Notes under the pieces: generated by a model
Told to the model about the DNA's origin: nothing
Seen by the model: only the letters and a program-made list of their open reading frames with translations
Databases searched by the model: none
Part shown: positions 35,343-44,477 of the stretch, piece by piece
How the letters are laid out: each line of letters begins with the position of its first letter
How positions within the stretch are numbered: the first letter of the stretch is position 1
NCBI GenBank assembly: GCA_046704385.1
Contig: JBJKSB010000009.1
Coordinates: 139,504 to 203,503 of the forward strand
Reading direction: 5' to 3'
Source of the DNA: GH45 sp046704385
GTDB taxonomy: Bacteria; Bacteroidota; Bacteroidia; Bacteroidales; SZUA-534
DNA length: 64,000 nucleotides
Program-made: the position numbers and the translations under genes

Positions 35343-38085
35343 ATTTTAGCGGAACCGTAAAATAAAACTTGCTACCCCGACTCACTTTGCTTCTTACCCA
35401 AATTTGTCCTCCATGTCTTTCAACAAATTCTTTGCAAAGAGATAATCCCAGTCCGGTTCCTGGTTCATCTCCGGTACCCGGCTTCGACTTTACCCTTGAG
35501 CCGTCAAAAAGCTGTTCAATTTCATGGGGTGGAATACCGATTCCGTTATCCAGAACACCTATAGTTATTTTGGTGGCTGATAATGTAGCTTGAATTATTA
35601 TTGTACCATTATTGTTGGTGAACTTTATGGCATTTGAAACCAGGTTTCTCAAAATGGTTTTTAGCATTTCTTCGTCGGCTGTTACTATAATTTCGTCAGA
35701 TACTTTAAGTTCAATATGTATGTTCTTAACCGAGGCATTCTGATTCAATATTTCGGTTATTTCAACGCAAAGTTCTTTCAAATTTAAATTAACTGGGATA
35801 AAAGGAATGATCCCGGTTTGCGACCGAATCCAGATAAGCAATTCATCTAAAAGTTCATAAGTGTTTTTGGCTGTATGATTAATAATGTCTAATTGGTTTT
35901 CAATTTTATCAATGTCATACTTTCTGATATTTTTTCGGAGTAAATTCAGGAATCCGAGTATAGTTACAAACGGGTTTTTCAGATCGTGCGCAAGGATTGA
36001 AATAAAACGGTTTTTATCAGCGACAGCCTGATTGAGCTGTGTGTTTTTTATGTTAATTTCAGCTTCAAATAGCTTACGCTCGATAACTTTCCCGGTATTT
36101 TCGGCAATTACCTCCAATAAATCCATCTCTTCTTTTAGAAAAACCTGATCTGCCGTTTTAAATCTCCTGTCTAAAAAATACACTTCAATAAATCCAACAT
36201 TTTGGTTGTTGGTTATTAAAGGCGTTGAGATTTTTAATGCACTTTGTTTATAGTTATTGGTTTTGAATTCGTTTTGATTAAATACCAAACGGGCTGCGGT
36301 TTTTCCCGGATATTGAAATCCGGAAGGAATTAAATTGATGGTACCCTGAAGGATTCTTTCAATAGATAGGTTTGGGTCCTGTTTGATGTAAATAATATTA
36401 TAAATACATTCCAATTCCTTTAATTGTATTTTAATTTTTTCAGCGGCCTGTTTTCGCTGAGTGATGTCGTGGAAAAAGCCAATGAAACGTCCTCCGTCAA
36501 TATCCTGATATTGGGCACTTACTTCGAAATCAATCAATTGTCCGTCTTTTTTTCGATGTCTGCTTTCAAAGTGTGCCTGTCCCAGTTCTTTAATTTTACT
36601 CATCGTCAAAGCCTCCTTGTTCAAAGAACCGGATAAAACTATTTCAGAAAAGTTCATAGAAAGGATCTCATTACGACTATAACCAATCATCTGGCAGTAA
36701 GCATCATTAACATCGAGAAACTGTCCCTGATTGTCTAACATCCAAAAACCATCAAGCGTAGTCTGTAAAATGTTCCGGTTTTGCTCTTCACTTTCTTTTA
36801 AAGCCTGTTTGGCCCTTACATGGTCAATAACTTCCCAAATAGTTTCCATGAATAATGAAAGTTGATGCACATCGGTTTCGTCGTAATCCCCTTCTTTATT
36901 GGCAACCCCTATCACCCCAACAATTTTTTGATTTCTGAAAACCGGTATCGACATAAAATTATCTAACGGCACATGTCCTTCCGGAAATCCTTTTTTTAAA
37001 GGATTTTCGGTATGAAAATCATTTACTAAAATTGGTTTTCGTTGGCGTACTACATCACCCCATAATCCGGTATCATCGAGAAAATGAACTTTTGTTTTAT
37101 TTTGTATTTTGCATGAAGGCTTCACCCCATGCGACAAAGTATTCATTATAAATACGTTGCGATTTTCAAAATAATGATAAATGTATCCTATTTTACTTCC
37201 GCTAAGAGTGATAGCCTGTTCAAGAGAGTATTGAAGAAAATCGCGAACATTATCGAAAGGCTGTTGTAATACATCAATGAGGCTGCGAAGCCTCTGTTCG
37301 GTTCTATTACGTTCTTCGATGAGTTGATTTCGTTCAGTTACATCATTAATAATACCAAGGCCACCAATAATAAGTTGATTTTTATCTTTTAAGGGAGCAA
37401 AGATGGCCTGGGCCATTATTTTTTTTCCTGATGTAGCAGATTGATAATTTCCCTCCTGAATTTCTGTAATCCCTTTAAGTGAATTTTTAATGTAAGAGGT
37501 AAGTCTCTTATCCAATAGAGAAAGCATGTTTAAACCGAGAAGGTGTCCTTTGGAGGTTCCAAGTATTTGTGAAATACTTTCATTACAGGTGGTAATTATA
37601 CCGTCAGAGTTGTACGAGATTAATCCAATAGGAGAATTTTCAAAAATCAATCGGTATTTTTCTTCACTTTCTGCCAGTTTGTGATTGGTGTGTTTGAGCT
37701 GTTCAGTGGTTTGCTGAAGCTTAATCAGGTTATTGACTTTTATCCGTAATGAAATTTCGGTTACGGGTTTTGTCAGATAATCATTGGCTCCCCGTGCCAG
37801 GGCTTTAATGATTTTGTGTTCCTGCGAAGAAGCACTTACTACCACTATAGGGAGCTCACTTTGGGTATAATATTTCCTGACAATTTTCAAAACTTGCATT
37901 CCGTTGGTATCAGGAAGCTCCAAATCAAGCAGCACCAGGTTAAATTGGTTTTGTTTTAATTCATCAAGGCCGGCTTGTCCTGAATGAGCCAATTTAATGG
38001 AATAATCATTTTGACCCAATAATGATACAAGATATTCAGCATAGGTTATGCTGTCTTCTATAATCAGAATACTCAACTGGTTCAT
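35341..38085 (-). CDS. Receiver-PAS-GAF-PAS-GAF histidine kinase
   Basis: From the ATG at 38085 (a TTG lies 12 bases upstream) the protein is 914 residues. An N-terminal receiver domain has ILIIEDS, LLDLELPD with Asp54 as phospho-acceptor, and DYLTKPV. PAS (about 145-260), GAF-like (about 290-425, IPVFRNQKIVGVIGVANKEG), PAS (about 430-555, MIGYSRNEIL) and a second GAF-like region precede a HisKA domain with ISILAHDLKNPF and a HATPase domain (RNLVSNAIKFTNNN, DNGIGIP, GTGLGLSLCKEF). No membrane helix is present. The N-terminal receiver suggests that it acts within a phosphorelay, being tuned by another kinase. Confidence 0.9.
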   Translation of the reverse strand: MNQLSILIIEDSITYAEYLVSLLGQNDYSIKLAHSGQAGLDELKQNQFNLVLLDLELPDTNGMQVLKIVRKYYTQSELPIVVVSASSQEHKIIKALARGANDYLTKPVTEISLRIKVNNLIKLQQTTEQLKHTNHKLAESEEKYRLIFENSPIGLISYNSDGIITTCNESISQILGTSKGHLLGLNMLSLLDKRLTSYIKNSLKGITEIQEGNYQSATSGKKIMAQAIFAPLKDKNQLIIGGLGIINDVTERNQLIEERNRTEQRLRSLIDVLQQPFDNVRDFLQYSLEQAITLSGSKIGYIYHYFENRNVFIMNTLSHGVKPSCKIQNKTKVHFLDDTGLWGDVVRQRKPILVNDFHTENPLKKGFPEGHVPLDNFMSIPVFRNQKIVGVIGVANKEGDYDETDVHQLSLFMETIWEVIDHVRAKQALKESEEQNRNILQTTLDGFWMLDNQGQFLDVNDAYCQMIGYSRNEILSMNFSEIVLSGSLNKEALTMSKIKELGQAHFESRHRKKDGQLIDFEVSAQYQDIDGGRFIGFFHDITQRKQAAEKIKIQLKELECIYNIIYIKQDPNLSIERILQGTINLIPSGFQYPGKTAARLVFNQNEFKTNNYKQSALKISTPLITNNQNVGFIEVYFLDRRFKTADQVFLKEEMDLLEVIAENTGKVIERKLFEAEINIKNTQLNQAVADKNRFISILAHDLKNPFVTILGFLNLLRKNIRKYDIDKIENQLDIINHTAKNTYELLDELLIWIRSQTGIIPFIPVNLNLKELCVEITEILNQNASVKNIHIELKVSDEIIVTADEEMLKTILRNLVSNAIKFTNNNGTIIIQATLSATKITIGVLDNGIGIPPHEIEQLFDGSRVKSKPGTGDEPGTGLGLSLCKEFVERHGGQIWVRSKVSRGSKFYFTVPLK

Positions 38086-38146
38086 TATAATTCCCAACGT
38101 TTAAAAGAAAACACCCCAATAAAGATATTTTAATTTATTGATTTGC

Positions 38147-38154
38147 CAAACATA
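38147..38154 (-). promoter_or_regulatory. -7 element upstream of the hybrid kinase
   Basis: On the minus strand TATGTTTG matches TAnnTTTG; the upstream TTG element is not evident. The leader would be about 56 bases. Confidence 0.4.
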
Positions 38155-38294
38155 GTCCAGACAAATCCATATATAAATAAGTCAGCCTTATGGTGAAACG
38201 AAATTTTCTTTTAAGCTATTTAGTGTTTAATGCTTCGCAGTATCAACCACCAACAAGAAATTAAAAACGACCCTAATATCCTTTATGGATTATA

Positions 38295-39179
38295 TTAATT
38301 CAATTGATTTGAGAGTTGTTTGATTTTAGTTTCCAATTTATCACTGGCTTCAACCAGTGGTAATCTAAGGCTATTTTCAATCAGTCCTAAATGTTTCATA
38401 TAAGCTTTAACACCAGCTGGATTTCCCTCTTCAAACAATGAATTCATGATATCGATCAGCTTATAGTGGATTGCTCTGGCTTCATTAAATTTTTCTTTTA
38501 ATGCAAGATTTACCATTGCCGAAAATTGGGCCGGGAATGCATTGGATATAACTGATATAACACCATCGAAACCCAGCGAAATGAGGGGGAGTGTAGTGGC
38601 ATCGTCGCCTGAAAGCATTAGAAAACCCTTAGGTTTGTTTTTTATAATTTGCATTATTTGAGTAAAGTCACCTGATGCTTCTTTAACTCCAATTATATTT
38701 TTGAATTCTTTGGCAAGTTTTACTGTTGTAGTTGCTGCCAGATTTGACGCTGTACGACCTGGTACATTATATAAAATGATGGGTTGATGCGTAGCATTTG
38801 CAATGGCTTTAAAGTGTTCGTACAAGCCAGTCTGGTTTGGTTTATTATAGTAAGGGGCAACCGATAATAATGCATCAATTCCCTGTTTTTCCAATTCCCG
38901 GGCCTTTTTAATAATATCAGCCGTGTTATTTCCACCACAACCAACCACTAAAGGTACCCTGTTTTGGTTAATTTCGATAATAAAATCAACTACAGCCTTT
39001 CTTTCATCCTGAGTTAATGTAGCTGCTTCACTGGTTGTTCCAAGCGCTACAATATAATTTGTACCATTTTCAATCTGAAAGTTGACTAATTTTTCCAGAG
39101 CATTAAAATCGATACTTTTATCCACTCTGAAAGGAGTTATAATAGCTACACCCGTACCTTTAAATTTTGAGTTATCCAT
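38295..39179 (-). CDS. dapA: 4-hydroxy-tetrahydrodipicolinate synthase
   Basis: A 294-residue class I aldolase-type enzyme condensing pyruvate with aspartate semialdehyde in lysine and diaminopimelate synthesis. The Schiff-base lysine is Lys166 in IGVKEASGD; Tyr137 in ILYNVPGRTA and the threonines in ALGTTSEAATL complete the proton-relay site. The length is normal for the family. The ATG is 4 bases after the DUF6913 stop, placing it last in a secA-DUF6913-dapA unit. Confidence 0.96.
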   Translation of the reverse strand: MDNSKFKGTGVAIITPFRVDKSIDFNALEKLVNFQIENGTNYIVALGTTSEAATLTQDERKAVVDFIIEINQNRVPLVVGCGGNNTADIIKKARELEKQGIDALLSVAPYYNKPNQTGLYEHFKAIANATHQPIILYNVPGRTASNLAATTTVKLAKEFKNIIGVKEASGDFTQIMQIIKNKPKGFLMLSGDDATTLPLISLGFDGVISVISNAFPAQFSAMVNLALKEKFNEARAIHYKLIDIMNSLFEEGNPAGVKAYMKHLGLIENSLRLPLVEASDKLETKIKQLSNQLN

Positions 39180-39183
39180 GAGT

Positions 39184-39729
39184 TTAATTGAATTTGTCTA
39201 AATAGTGCAATACCTGGTCAAAATAATACCTGGAATCAGAATCCGGATTAATATCCATCATTAAATCAAATGGGCTATCATTTATAAAATAACCTATTTT
39301 AAACTTTGCTTTGGATTTTGAAAGCAGATATTTCATAGGGTAAAATGAAACACTTCCAAAATCAATTAAAATATCGAACTCAAAGTTTTGAAATTCCAGA
39401 GCTGCCTGACTTGATGGCCTTAAAAGCCAATCGAGTTCTTTGTCGTAAAAAAAATTAAAAGCCTTTTCGCTTAAAAAGAAATCTGAGGGCTTTTTTTCCG
39501 GAATATATGCCAGAACAAAAGTTTGAATTCCTTTTGAAGCGAGATCTTTAAGAAGTTTTTTTACGTCTTCAAGAATTTTGGGTGATGTTGCAGCAAATGT
39601 TACTCCAACTGTTTTTGCATTCTTTAATGAACAAACCTTTGTATTTCTGACTTCATTCTTCAAACCTTTGCTTAATGCCCAGTTACTGAGTTTTAATTTA
39701 AGCCGATTATATTTTTTTTCCTTTGCCAT
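39184..39729 (-). CDS. DUF6913-family protein
   Basis: A 181-residue soluble protein with a basic N-terminus and an alpha/beta pattern (VGVTFAAT, FVLAYIPEKK, FDILIDFGS, KFKIGYFIND). The layout matches DUF6913, a Bacteroidota family often found next to dapA. No catalytic residue is recognised. It sits between secA (3-base gap) and dapA (4-base gap), so all three share one transcript. Function unknown. Confidence 0.75.
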   Translation of the reverse strand: MAKEKKYNRLKLKLSNWALSKGLKNEVRNTKVCSLKNAKTVGVTFAATSPKILEDVKKLLKDLASKGIQTFVLAYIPEKKPSDFFLSEKAFNFFYDKELDWLLRPSSQAALEFQNFEFDILIDFGSVSFYPMKYLLSKSKAKFKIGYFINDSPFDLMMDINPDSDSRYYFDQVLHYLDKFN

Positions 39730-39732
39730 TAA

Positions 39733-42700
39733 CTATTCTTCCATTTTCCCATGACATTGCTTGTATTTTTTCCCGCTACCGCAAGGGCAGGGATCATTTC
39801 GGCCAACTTTTTTCTCAACCCTTACAGGTTGAACTTTGCGTTGTTGTTGCTCGGGACTTCCGCTCATTGAATCATCGGTACGGCTGGTATTGTATTTACT
39901 CATATCAAGTTTCCTGCGTTGTTCGGCTTGTTTCACCTGCTCGGGATCCTGCACAGGGATATTACCTTTCATTAAAATTGAAACCTGATCGCGGTTTACT
40001 TTTCCAACCATGTCCTTGAAAAGGTCGAAACTTTCAAATTTATAAATTAAAAGTGGATCTTTTTGCTCATAAGTTGCGTTCTGAACTGATTGTTTCAATT
40101 CATCCATTTCACGCAAATGCTCTTTCCATGCTTCATCAATGGTTAATAAACTGATAGATTTTTCGATTGAACGCACTAAATCTTTACCATCTGATTCATA
40201 AGCTTTCTTTAAGTTGGTTACAATATTATAGGTTTTTTGACCATCCGAAATTGGAATTACTATGTTTTCATAAACCTGGCCCTGACGTTCATATACATTT
40301 TTTACAACCGGATAAACTCTTTTTTGGATACTTTCCGATTTTCTTTTATAGGCCTCTAATACAATACGATATAGTTGTTCAGATAATTCACTGGTATTTT
40401 CTTTTAAGAAATCTTCCTGCGAAAATGGCGATTCAACTGAAAGTGCTCTAATACATTCAAATTTGAAACCTTCATAATCGTGAGTTCCATGGAACTCTTC
40501 CACAAGGTTTTCGCAAACATCAAACATATTATTGGCTATGTCAACACTTAATCTGTCACCAAATAAAGCATGCTTACGTCGTTTATAAATAACTTCGCGC
40601 TGGTTGTTCATAACATCATCATATTCCAGCAATCTTTTACGAATACCGAAGTTATTTTCTTCTACTTTCCGCTGAGCTCGTTCAATTGATTTTGAGATCA
40701 TGGAATGTTGAATAACTTCGCCCTCTTTTAGTCCCAACCGGTCCATCATGCCTGCAATTCGGTCTGAACCAAACAAACGCATCAGGTTGTCTTCAAGGGA
40801 AACAAAAAACTGTGAAGTTCCCGGGTCACCCTGACGACCGGCACGACCGCGCAACTGACGGTCGACACGACGTGATTCATGACGTTCTGTACCTAATATT
40901 GCCAAACCTCCGGCGGTACGTACCTCTTCCGAAAGTTTAATATCGGTACCCCTACCAGCCATATTTGTTGCAATAGTTACCGTTTTAGCTTTTCCGGCTT
41001 CAGCTACAATATCGGCCTCACGCTGGTGTAATTTAGCATTTAATACATTGTGTTTTATGCCTCTGATTTTAAGCATCCGGCTGAGCAATTCTGATATCTC
41101 AACAGAAGTTGTACCCACCAAAACCGGCCGGTTATTGTTTACCAGGCTTACAATTTCTTCAATTACAGCATTATATTTTTCACGGGTGGTTTTATAAACC
41201 AGATCTTCGTGGTCGTTACGGGCAATGGGCCTGTTTGTTGGAATTACAACCACGTCAAGTTCATAAATATTCCAGAATTCACCAGCTTCGGTTTCGGCAG
41301 TACCGGTCATACCTGCAAGTTTGTTGTACATTCTGAAATAATTTTGCAGGGTAATAGTTGCAAAGGTCTGCGTGGCGGCTTCAACTTTTACATTTTCCTT
41401 GGCCTCAATTGCCTGGTGTAACCCATCGGAATAACGGCGGCCCTCCATGATACGGCCGGTTTGTTCATCTACTATTTTTACTTTGTTCTCGATTACCACG
41501 TATTCCACATCGAGTTCGAACATGGCATAGGCCTTTAACAACTGGTTGATGGTATGCACACGTTCTGATTTCACTGCATAGTCCTGAAGCATTTCATCCT
41601 TCTGCTTCATTTTTTCATCACCAGTTAGCTCCATTCGCTCCAATTCTGCAATTTTGGCTCCGATATCGGGTAAAACGAAAAAGCTGTGATCTTCAGTATC
41701 CGTTGAAATCAGGTCGATACCTTTATCTGTTAGCTCAACTGCATTTTGCTTTTCATCGATTACAAAGAACAGATCGTCAGTAACTTTATGCATGTTTTTG
41801 TTGTTGTCCTGCATATAAAAGTTTTCTGTTTTTTGCATCTGTACTTTAATGCCAGGTTCGCTTAAATATTTTATAAGCGCCTTATTTTTTGGCAAACCTT
41901 TAAAAGCTCGTAACAACAACATTGAACCTTCATCGTATTTACCATCTGATAATAGTTTTTTGCTTTCGGAAAGGAGAGAGGTAACCAGGTTTTTTTGAGC
42001 CTGGTATATCTTTTGAATTTTAGGTTTTAGTTCATCAAATAACTGGTTTTCACCTTTTGGAACCGGACCTGAAATGATTAACGGAGTACGGGCATCGTCA
42101 ATTAATACAGAGTCGACCTCATCGACAATGGAATAATTATGTCGGCGTTGTACCAGATCATCAGGGCTAATAGCCATATTATCACGCAGATAGTCGAAAC
42201 CGAATTCGTTGTTGGTACCGAACGTTATATCTGATTGATAAGCTTTTCGTCTTGCTTCGGAGTTGGGTTGATGTTTGTCGATACAGTCAACTGAAAGTCC
42301 GTGAAATTCGTATAATGGTCCCATCCACTCGGCATCCCTTTTTGCCAGGTAATCGTTCACGGTTACCACATGAACACCACGATGGGTAAGGGCATTTAGA
42401 AATACCGGCAGCGTAGCAACAAGTGTTTTACCTTCACCAGTGGCCATTTCAGCAATTTTGCCTTTATGAAGAACAACACCCCCAATGAGCTGTACATCGT
42501 AATGTACCATGTCCCAGGTAATTTCATTTCCACCAGCTATCCACTGGTTATACCAAATGGCTTTATCGCCTTTAATTTCAACACTATCGCGTTGAGCAGC
42601 TATATTGCGGTCAAAATCGGTGGCAGTAACCTCAACAAACTCATTCTCTTTAAATCGACGTGCAGTTTCTTTAATAACTGAAAATGCAACAGGCAGTATT

Positions 42701-43023
42701 TTATCTAAAACTTCTTCTATTTTATCATCAATCGACTTTTCAATCTTGTCAATTTCATTGTAGATCTCTTCCTTTTTATCAATTTCAATATTATCATTGT
42801 CCAGGTTTTTTCTCAGTTCTTCAATTTGATTGTTTTCTTCCTGAATAAAGTCAGTTATTTCTTTCTGTAAGTCAAGAGTTTTATTGCGAAGATCGTCGTT
42901 GGTAAGCGATGTTATTTTTGCATATTGTTCCTTTACTGCTTCAACATAGGGTGAAATTTCCCTAATATCGCGATCGGATTTATTGCCAAATAGTTTTGTT
43001 AAAAAGTTATCAACTATACTCAT
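39733..43023 (-). CDS. secA: Preprotein translocase ATPase subunit SecA
   Basis: A 1096-residue SecA, the motor that pushes unfolded preproteins through SecYEG. Visible parts: Walker A MATGEGKTLVAT, the YGTNNEFGFDYLRDN-type segment (FGTNNEFGFDYLRDN), DEVDSVLIDDARTP (Walker B region), GTGTDIKL-type GRGTDIKL, the RQLRGRAGRQGDPG arginine-finger region, and a C-terminal zinc motif CPCGSGKKYKQCHG that binds SecB or ribosomes. It is longer than the E. coli protein (901), as usual in Bacteroidota, through insertions in the first nucleotide domain and near the N-terminus. Confidence 0.97.
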   Translation of the reverse strand: MSIVDNFLTKLFGNKSDRDIREISPYVEAVKEQYAKITSLTNDDLRNKTLDLQKEITDFIQEENNQIEELRKNLDNDNIEIDKKEEIYNEIDKIEKSIDDKIEEVLDKILPVAFSVIKETARRFKENEFVEVTATDFDRNIAAQRDSVEIKGDKAIWYNQWIAGGNEITWDMVHYDVQLIGGVVLHKGKIAEMATGEGKTLVATLPVFLNALTHRGVHVVTVNDYLAKRDAEWMGPLYEFHGLSVDCIDKHQPNSEARRKAYQSDITFGTNNEFGFDYLRDNMAISPDDLVQRRHNYSIVDEVDSVLIDDARTPLIISGPVPKGENQLFDELKPKIQKIYQAQKNLVTSLLSESKKLLSDGKYDEGSMLLLRAFKGLPKNKALIKYLSEPGIKVQMQKTENFYMQDNNKNMHKVTDDLFFVIDEKQNAVELTDKGIDLISTDTEDHSFFVLPDIGAKIAELERMELTGDEKMKQKDEMLQDYAVKSERVHTINQLLKAYAMFELDVEYVVIENKVKIVDEQTGRIMEGRRYSDGLHQAIEAKENVKVEAATQTFATITLQNYFRMYNKLAGMTGTAETEAGEFWNIYELDVVVIPTNRPIARNDHEDLVYKTTREKYNAVIEEIVSLVNNNRPVLVGTTSVEISELLSRMLKIRGIKHNVLNAKLHQREADIVAEAGKAKTVTIATNMAGRGTDIKLSEEVRTAGGLAILGTERHESRRVDRQLRGRAGRQGDPGTSQFFVSLEDNLMRLFGSDRIAGMMDRLGLKEGEVIQHSMISKSIERAQRKVEENNFGIRKRLLEYDDVMNNQREVIYKRRKHALFGDRLSVDIANNMFDVCENLVEEFHGTHDYEGFKFECIRALSVESPFSQEDFLKENTSELSEQLYRIVLEAYKRKSESIQKRVYPVVKNVYERQGQVYENIVIPISDGQKTYNIVTNLKKAYESDGKDLVRSIEKSISLLTIDEAWKEHLREMDELKQSVQNATYEQKDPLLIYKFESFDLFKDMVGKVNRDQVSILMKGNIPVQDPEQVKQAEQRRKLDMSKYNTSRTDDSMSGSPEQQQRKVQPVRVEKKVGRNDPCPCGSGKKYKQCHGKMEE

Positions 43024-43412
43024 AATATTGTATGTATTTCTTTAAATTTCAATTATTTGAGGAATATTTATGATGTTTTATTCCGAGTGTGACAAAAATA
43101 GCTGTTTTTTTAGAAGATAAGTCAGATTAGAAGGATTTTTCACCTTTTTGGGAGATTTTAATAAAAAAAATAATCGAAGGCTTGCTTCAAGGTACCGCTT
43201 TTTCTCTTCTGATTTTATAAGATCACTTGAAATTTGTGGTGGATTCATTTATTTGACATTTACCCCTACGTTGGTCAGCAAATTTTGTCAGGCCAACGCT
43301 CAGGTTAAATTATGAAGGTTACATTATTTTAAATTATTGAAAACAAGGGTGTTCTGCTGTGAAGTTGATGTTAAGGGTGCGAGGGATTCCGAAATAAGAG
43401 GACCGAGGTGTA
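43024..43412. other. 389-base secA upstream region
   Basis: A -7 element TATTTTTG on the minus strand (43100-43093) would give a secA leader of about 64 bases; no TTG is at the proper distance. The rest holds no supported gene; an open frame at 43337-43582 on the plus strand runs through the terminator and antisense to the ACP-like gene and is not believed. Confidence 0.4.
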
Positions 43413-43441
43413 TAAAAAAAACCGGTGGCACACCGGTTCTT
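43413..43441 (-). terminator. Terminator after the ACP-like gene
   Basis: An 8-bp stem AACCGGTG/CACCGGTT with a three-base loop; on the minus strand seven T residues follow. Confidence 0.88.
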
Positions 43442-43481
43442 TTCAATTTGATTATGTCGCTAATTTTTAAAACGAAAGCAT

Positions 43482-43733
43482 TTAGCAAACTTCAACTTGA
43501 TGTAAATGCCTGTCAATTATGTCAATTGAATTTCCTATGGTATATAATTGTTTTTCTTCTTCGTTACTTAACGAAATATTAAACCGACTCTCAATAAAGA
43601 ACAGGAAACAGTTCCAATCACTTTCATCAAAAAATAAATCATTTTGAAATTGTGTTTCGGGTGTAATTTCATCGCGGTTAACGCCTAGTTTTCTTAGGAT
43701 TCGGTATATGCCTAGTTTAATGTCTTTTTCCAT
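43482..43733 (-). CDS. Acyl-carrier-protein-like small protein
   Basis: An 83-residue protein with four-helix ACP-like pattern: MEKDIKLGIYRILRKLGV, then TPETQFQNDLFFDESDWNCFLFFIESRFNI-type layout in which ESDWN aligns with the DSLDT site of acyl carrier proteins, and a last helix IGNSIDIIDRHL. The serine that would carry phosphopantetheine is present but its usual DSL context is ESD, so modification is uncertain. A DUF1493-like assignment is also possible. It is a single gene with its own terminator. Confidence 0.6.
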   Translation of the reverse strand: MEKDIKLGIYRILRKLGVNRDEITPETQFQNDLFFDESDWNCFLFFIESRFNISLSNEEEKQLYTIGNSIDIIDRHLHQVEVC

Positions 43734-43869
43734 CTTTGTATTTTAAAATAGTAAGCAAAATACTCGTAGCTAAAAATGCTACACATAACTATTAAACAAT
43801 TCGTAGTTTAATAACCCTACCCCCGTTGTGTATTTTTTTTAAAATTCAGAGTTTCCTGAGAAATGCAAT

Positions 43870-44283
43870 TTAGATTTCCGGTTTACGTCGCAATAGCTTT
43901 TTTTGGGATTGTTGTTTCTTATTTTCTGCTTTCTTTAATAAGGAGGTTACTGTGGGTTTTGTGGGTTTTCTTTTTTTTACGGGTTTAAGAGCCCTTTCAA
44001 TTAACTGAAAGAATTTTGCGATGGCCTCTTCTTTGTTTTTAAGCTGCGACCGGGATGTTTGTACGGTAATTATGAGTTCGTTTTCAATGGTTAATTTGCT
44101 TTTTAATTTGGAAAGGAGCGTGATTATTTGTTCTTCGTTTAAAATATCTGAAGCTGAAACATGAAACCGCAATTCAATTTTGGAACTTACCTTATTTACA
44201 TTCTGACCACCCGGTCCACTGCTGCGTACAGCACTAAAACTAAGTTCCTGGATTAATTTATTTTTTTGATACTCTGATAACAT
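43870..44283 (-). CDS. arfB: Ribosome-rescue peptidyl-tRNA hydrolase ArfB
   Basis: A 137-residue class-I release-factor-like protein. The catalytic loop SSGPGGQNVNKVSSK contains GGQ, which hydrolyses peptidyl-tRNA on stalled ribosomes. The C-terminal tail is strongly basic (KPVKKRKPTKP ... KKLLRRK), the part that enters the empty mRNA channel in ArfB/YaeJ. The length equals that of E. coli ArfB. It is a single gene. Confidence 0.93.
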   Translation of the reverse strand: MLSEYQKNKLIQELSFSAVRSSGPGGQNVNKVSSKIELRFHVSASDILNEEQIITLLSKLKSKLTIENELIITVQTSRSQLKNKEEAIAKFFQLIERALKPVKKRKPTKPTVTSLLKKAENKKQQSQKKLLRRKPEI

Positions 44284-44477
44284 GCAATTAATATTTACAT
44301 CAATTTGTGGTAAAACTTTGAAATAATAAGCTAAAAATAGCTAAAATAATAATCCGACTTGTAAATGCCAACTGGCAAACCAAAATGGTTTTTTTGCATT
44401 AATCGATAAAAATTACCGCTTTACCGGAAAAAAGTTGGTATGCAATAAATTTTCATTTTCATTTACAAATAAAAAAC

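Noticed and set aside
43024..43412. A SecM-like regulatory leader peptide for secA
   Set aside because: No open frame of suitable length with a signal peptide or arrest motif lies directly upstream of secA on its strand.
43337..43582. 81-codon plus-strand frame downstream of secA's start region
   Set aside because: It reads through a clear minus-strand terminator and antisense to the ACP-like gene, and its translation has no recognisable pattern.
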